Assembly (NCBI GenBank): GCA_015179045.1
Contig: WHUZ01000055.1
Span: 248,001 to 312,000, forward strand
Direction: 5' to 3'
DNA length: 64,000 nucleotides
DNA from: Kalaharituber pfeilii
Taxonomy: Eukaryota > Ascomycota > Pezizomycetes > Pezizales > Pezizaceae
The position numbers were made by a program, and so were the translations under genes. Positions 58,501-64,000 of this stretch are shown here, piece by piece. The notes beneath the pieces were generated by a model that did not search any database, was not told where the DNA came from, and saw only the letters and a program-made list of their open reading frames with translations. The stretch's first letter is position 1; each line of letters starts with the position of its first letter.

Positions 58501-61500
58501 GAAGAACAGTTAATGGATGCACGCCTAGCGTGGAGTCCAGGATCTCCCGATACACGCAGGACCTTGGGAGGGATGGGGGGGGTGGAGGGAAGCGAGACCG
58601 GTGCGGTATGGTGATGTGAGATGAGAGGGGTGGTGGTGGGACGGGGGGGGGGGAGGGGGGAGGGGGGAGGGGGAGCGAGCAAGCAAGTGCAGCCCGCAGC
58701 GCAGGTAGAGCGCAGATGGTATGCAGCGGGTCGAGGGGAGGCGGTCTCGGAGGGGTGGGGTGCCCCAGGATGGTAAGGCAAGGCTCGTCCAGTTTAGGCC
58801 CAAGTAGCCTCAGGACAGCCCAGGTGCACTAAAATCAAGCACGGCGTCGCTCTCAGCAGGCCCGACGGCGTGTCCAGGTAGAAAAGTATCGCAACTCCTG
58901 CGCTGCAGTGTTCAAAGTGGGAAGACACCACAGCAACACCGCGGCTGCGGCGGGCGACACAGAAGGGCCGGCTCGCCCAGGCAAGCAGCTTGCGATGAAG
59001 GCGGCGAGCGAGCGAGCAGCAGGAGGGCACCGCTGCTGTGCAATTCGATTGGACGCACACTCGAGCTGTCGCGGCAGCCTGGCTGACGTACAAGATCTGC
59101 TGGGGCGATGGAGTGGATCGGTTGCAACAGCGGCCCAGACAGTCTCGAACCACGGCCCAGATATGAAGCCGTGCTGGGCGCAGCAGGCACCTGTGGCAGA
59201 TAGCAGCTGCAACCACACAATATGAAGAAGCTTCCGGCTCTGCCTTGCCCAGCGCTCGTGCAAACGCTGCTCCAACCCGTGAGGTAACCAGTGGTTTAGT
59301 GTAGATGGATATCAGGGGCGAATGGGTAGATATATACTTTGCAACCGTGATAAACAGGTAGAAATGACAGAAATGAAAAAAAAAAAAAAAAAAAATATGA
59401 TTTGATTTCTTTTTTTTGGAGAAAAGCACGAAAAAAGAAATTTCGACTCGAAGCGAACACAAATAACCGGCTATGCCAAACTGAACCCCTCGGCGGGATC
59501 GATTTGCATCCCCAGGACTGAGAAGTGAACGGTTACAGGCAGCAATTGAGCTACTTGACTTTGGAGGGCGACGCCGAGCGATGGATGCAGCAAGTAGGAA
59601 GCTTCGGAGCAGTGGGAGGGGCGTCAAGGCACTAACCAAACTGGAAAATAAAACGTGAAAAACAAAAAGCGGCTTCACACTCACAGGCAGGTACCCGCCA
59701 AGCAGAGTAGTGGTAGAGTGCTCAGGACAAAAAACAAAAACAAAGGAAGGCAGAAACAGAGAATGATCGTGAAGAGTGGACGCTGTGGGGAAGGACGGTG
59801 TGCCTATGTAAGCATGGCGGTCCACAGCCCCAGTCTCGAACGCTGCTGCCCTGCGATCTCGAGACTGCCCTACGCGACAAAGCAACAAAGCAGAAAGGCC
59901 AGAACGGGAGGATGGGCAGGCACAGCCCATCGCAGCAGCAGCAGCAGCGGCAGTAGCAGCAGTGAGCAACGAAAACGAGGGCAAGCAAGGGCACTTCACT
60001 CACGTCCAGCGCATGGCTGGCCATCACACATGGAAGTATGGAAGCAACAGGCCCCTGCCGCCCATGAGGCCAGTGAGACATAGTGCGAGGTCCTGCACTG
60101 CATGGGATGGGGCATTGGCAAGCGCTGCGTGCAGGCATGGTTGCGGTGCTGCCAGCCCGTGGCCAGTCGAGAAACGCGCTAGCGGACGCCTGGAACCATA
60201 GCCCCACCCAGCGTCACTCACGTCAGGCCCAGGTTTGTACGAGTAGAGTTGGCCGCAGTGGACGCTGCGGCTGGCCAGTCAGATCCATTCCGGTCATGCT
60301 TGCCGAGCAACGTATTGTTGCCTTGTGTCCCCGTCGCTAAGCCTCCGCTTTGCACTCCTGTACTCAGCTAACACGCCGACTCTGCGTAGCTGGCAAATAA
60401 TTGAGTTTGTTCGAATACTTTATCTGCTCACCGCCACAGCGCGCGGGCGGAGATAATGCAGCATGTAAATTCAAGTTATGTACTTTAAGTTCTTAGAAGT
60501 AACCAGATTTAGGACTGGTCACGAGACTAGCTCGAGACTGCTTAAAGTGTCCTACTTAGACCTGGAGAGGTCGTGAAAGATGGAGAAGCAGCTGCTAATC
60601 TCGTGCCCAGCCTGCTGCTAATTCGAAAACTGAAGGCTGCAGGGAATTTACTGTGCATAATTATTCCTAATGATCGTTAGCTACTTATGTGTACAATGCA
60701 CCAAGAGGGTCTTCGCGTAGTCTGAAGCGACCATTACTTCAGGGCTCTATATGTAGTTAAGAGAAGTATTACCTCAAGTTAGTCTTGTCTTTGATGTTTC
60801 TATAAGCACTATTCTCAGTCTCATCAGATGCTAACCTCTCCGAGGGTCAGGGCGCGGGATTTATGTGGGTTGGGCAGTAAAATATCGCCAGTGTAATGTT
60901 GCAGTAGGATAGAAACACTAGATTCGTGTGCTTATGCTGATGAGAGTCAACGTTAGGGACAGCCAGAGATGCAAGGCAGCCGAGCCAGAAGCACAAGACG
61001 TTTTAATCTACGCACAAGGAACTCTTGGTTCCAGATCAATGTAGCAGTAGCATTGTGAGATCTGCGTATGGTTCTAGACCAACGTCTAGCCGTGCTTAAC
61101 TGTAGATCTTGATAGTGGTTGAATACCGTACTTGGTAATAGTGCTGTATATCTCCTTGTGTCACCGTTCAGAAATGCACCCAAAAGATGAAATGCCTGCT
61201 TGAGGTATCTGAGCAGTTTGGGAATCTGTTCTGATGATACTCGCCTGATTACACACCATTAAACACCCTGAGTCGGCACCACACAGAAGTACTGGTTGGA
61301 AGACTGATAGGTACATACTTTAGCTAAGTCCTGCGAAGTGGAGCATCGTATTATAAGTGCTAACTTCCCGTGTAGCCTCGAGTAGGACCTATAGTCTTGT
61401 CCGTACCTACATCCATATCATAGACCTACTATGGGATATGCATCCTATCCTCGTTCCCAGACCCTCGAAGTGGTATAACCCCAGTTCGAACTATACAGCC

Positions 61501-62406
61501 CCACTTCTACTGGCACTTGCATCTTAATTCCATGCAATAACTCTGATACTCACTATTTACTCTTCAGAATCAGCAGAAGTTTGAGTCCTTGCGAATTCAA
61601 TCTGGCAATTGCTTCGCTATCAGAACACAGGGGTATTTTGTTCAAACCCATCATGTTAACCCCCTTGTAGCATGTCTATTTTACCATTTTCCTCAGTGAA
61701 CAGCAAGTCTTTTCAGACAATTAAACTCTATCTGCCCTTATAGATCAGGAAACATTCATTTGAAGCAGGAACCAAGTCACATCGACAATTCGAAGCTCTA
61801 TTCGGCGAACTCTAGACAACTTGTTCACCAGATCATGCTTCGTCCCATGCCCATATGCTACCTAATCATGCTAACAAAGAGTTCTGCATCTCGAGGCAGT
61901 CAGGTAGAGTCTGCAAACAGTCCAAGCCTAAGGTATCTTTCGAGCCACATCACCGCATAGTTCAGAGCTCCCATATTCCTAGGGACACTAATCCTGAATG
62001 GAGACTTGATGTACCCCGTACTGAACAGGGTTGCACGTTCATTGAGGGATTTCACCAAAAGATAATATACAGATGACTATCATACATAACACATTACGGC
62101 TGCTAATTGAGCAACGAATGCAAAAGATGAGCTATCATTTTCTACTAAACCCCCTGTTCAGTGCCTTGGAAAGAAGGAATCTTGTCTCCAGTTATCTCAG
62201 TCGGACTTGAGTGCAGTGAGAGGCTAGTGCTAATTCTGCAATTGTTAGCAAGCGAGTCGGTTTTTTTTTGCCGGACTCCGTCACAAACTATCCCTGAGCA
62301 GCCACGTGCACATGGAGGCGGCTCTCTGGTGAAGGATCCGCTTCTTTAATTTGTGCTTGGCTACCCCTGTTAGTGTTAGGCTTTGCTTATTTCCCCTGGC
62401 AAATTA
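58501..62406. other. Upstream region of the RGS gene and gene-free sequence
   Basis: The first 1.8 kb (to about 60.3 kb) is GC-rich with a G-rich tract near 58643-58675, an A run near 59376-59395 and a CAG repeat near 59931-59960. It likely includes the RGS promoter and a long leader, since flbA-type genes often have long 5' regions. Open frames of up to 401 codons on the minus strand here cross low-complexity sequence and lack recognisable domains. From 60.3 to 62.4 kb the sequence is AT-rich and I see nothing in it. Confidence 0.5.
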
Positions 62407-62869
62407 CAGTGACCCGTGTCAAGTCTTGGGGATTAGGCTTGCATGATACCGTGCCTAGCAGAAAGTCTTCCTAGAATGGTTTTACTATGCAGCATAAGGG
62501 AAAGCACGAGGTCTATTTTACCAAGTATCCTTCGGAGTCGAGAGACATGCAGCCGAGCGCACCCTCCTTGCAAAAACAGAATAATTGAACCAAAAATGCT
62601 CAATTTTAAATTCTGGAGAAAAATTCAGATTCTCCAATGTCCATTCATACGGTCTACTATTTTTCTGTAATTTTGTTGCTAACTTATTGATTTTGTTGTG
62701 ATTTTTGGTACTGAGAAATAGTGCAGTGGAGGTGCGCTCGGCTGCATGTCTCGCAACTCCAAAAGCATTTCCATATGCTGCATGGTAAAACACTAAGGAA
62801 GACTTTCTGCTTGGCACTGTACACTTACCCCAATATTGCCTAATCCCCATGGCTTTTTATGGGTCACTG
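62407..62869. mobile_element. TA-flanked CAGTG-ended element, copy 3 (463 bp)
   Basis: Both ends are next to TA. Left: CAGTGACCCGTGTCAAGTCT then TGGGGATTAGGC. Right reversed: CAGTGACCCATAAAAAGCCA then TGGGGATTAGGCAATATTGG. Inner inverted blocks follow (GCAGAAAGTCTTCC, GGCTGCATGTCTCG). The centre read on the minus strand gives a 110-codon frame containing LATKLQKNSRPYEW and LENLNFSPEFKIEHFW. A degenerate copy of that stretch lies inside the element at 53239-53572, so it may be a transposase remnant. I do not recognise the domain. Confidence 0.8.
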
Positions 62870-64000
62870 TATTAAACAGACTATCATAACGGCCCAATTG
62901 AGCTCGGACCAGGCGAAAACGTGGGTAGTTAACGGAAAATGCTTTTTGGAACGAAACTCGCGATAGGAAGGTGTACGCGCGTCTTGTCAAAGCTATCGGT
63001 GAGCACCCTTAAATCTTGACTAATCTTCCGTTTCCTAGATCGTAGAATACTAAGGTTGGACAACGAGGAAACATCCATTTCTCCTTTCACAATAATGACG
63101 TTCCCAACATAGGAAGTGAGTATTCAGGAATAAATTACCCCACGTCATCTACTTATAGTTTATCCATAGATCGTGATGCGTGGCAGTGAGTTTTCCAAGA
63201 TATGTCCATTATCACCAATGCCCGCTGCTTGAAAATGTGACACACCACTTTTCTCAACTGTGTCGTAATCTGGCCCTACCTACCCTAGTCTCGAACCGGC
63301 TTACCCCCAATATGAAGCAACATCCATGCCAGCACGGAAAAAACGTGGTTAGTAGGCCACGTTTTTCTTCTGACACACGATCCTACCCATGCCAAATGTT
63401 AGGGGCATCAGGAACCTGAGTTCGGGCGTCGGTAGCACTTTAAACGCCAGTGCTCGATTACCTCCCGGGTTTGGCATGAGACTATCCGGAGTTACTACAT
63501 GTACAGTACAGAGAGAGCATGGGCTTACTATGGAAAGCATGAATGAAGGTGTTTGAGTTTTGACAGTCAACCGCAGTTCAGTTCAAGTTACAACTTTACC
63601 ATAGCTGAATTCGATATTCAATTTAGCCTAGAACAAATGCGGGCGTGCAAATCCAACCTCATACAAGAACAACCGTTAGTGCAGTTGGTACCGTAATCCC
63701 GTATAGTGTGGCAACCATTACGGAGTTACAGTAGTCCGGTTGGCACGAGAGTTACAGTTCACGCAATGCAAGTCTTTCCCTAGCTGCATAATCTCCATTT
63801 TCGTCCGATCAGGAACGCTCTTCTCAGCTATTTCCCTGACCACTGGAATCAGGTACTTGCAGCTCAGTCTCGAACCACTTGCAGCTAATTGCTTTGAGCT
63901 CCCATCTATGATTTTCAAATTGACACAAATGTATCGATGGAGGTTTCAAACGCAGGTAAGCGCCCAAATTCACTAGACAAAGGCAATTAAGGTAGTGCAA
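62870..64000. other. Intergenic, nothing recognised
   Basis: No gene recognised up to the window edge. A 14-bp block TTGGCATGAGACTA at 63471-63484 equals the arm of the hairpin insertion at 53.7 kb, possibly another decayed copy. Confidence 0.4.

Noticed and set aside
58794..59999. 401-codon minus-strand open frame upstream of the RGS gene
   Set aside because: It crosses poly-A/T and CAG repeats, has biased Ala/Cys/Ser composition and no recognisable domain. It is more likely the RGS upstream region.

Overview
The window is nuclear DNA of a filamentous ascomycete (Pezizomycotina). Supporting evidence: spliceosomal introns mostly of 50-120 bp with GTAAGT/GTATGT-like donors and CTAAC-like branch sites, a FlbA-type DEP-RGS protein, a Zn2Cys6 transcription factor with a fungal-specific C-terminal domain, a vacuolar-sorting BRO1 protein, and a questin-oxidase-like gene. 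I cannot name the genus. Genes are sparse (nine recognisable protein genes in 64 kb). They sit among long low-complexity UTR or intergenic stretches and islands of decayed DNA transposons.

Layout. 0-5 kb holds a Tc1/mariner relic with terminal inverted repeats (TIRs) and a protein-like but stop-ridden relic. 5-19 kb holds mitochondrial Lon (minus), then BRO1 (plus), which converges on a CHIP-like TPR/U-box E3 ligase (minus). 22.6-24.1 kb is a GVP36-type BAR protein (minus) with one apparent single-base frame break. 27.7-29.4 kb is a seven-exon questin-oxidase-like gene (plus), isolated in a gene-poor stretch. 32.5-41.7 kb is a compact block: a Zn2Cys6 regulator (plus), a hotdog thioesterase (minus), and ORC4 (plus), the last two divergent from a 396-bp shared promoter. 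42-55 kb is a gene desert with nested non-autonomous DNA transposons. 56.2-58.5 kb is the FlbA/Sst2-type RGS regulator (minus) with a long GC-rich upstream region. 58.5-64 kb has no recognised gene and one more transposon copy.

The genes are mostly housekeeping and do not form one pathway. Lon and CHIP act in protein quality control. BRO1 and GVP36 act in endosomal/Golgi membrane traffic. ORC4 acts in DNA replication. The RGS protein and the zinc-cluster factor are regulatory. The least expected items are the lone questin-oxidase-like gene and the transposon nest. In that nest at least four TA-flanked CAGTG-ended elements belong to one family, and one pogo-like element carries two later insertions. 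Two otherwise intact genes (GVP36 and ORC4) each lack exactly one base at a short homopolymer. This looks more like assembly error than gene death. I recognised no tRNA, rRNA or CRISPR.
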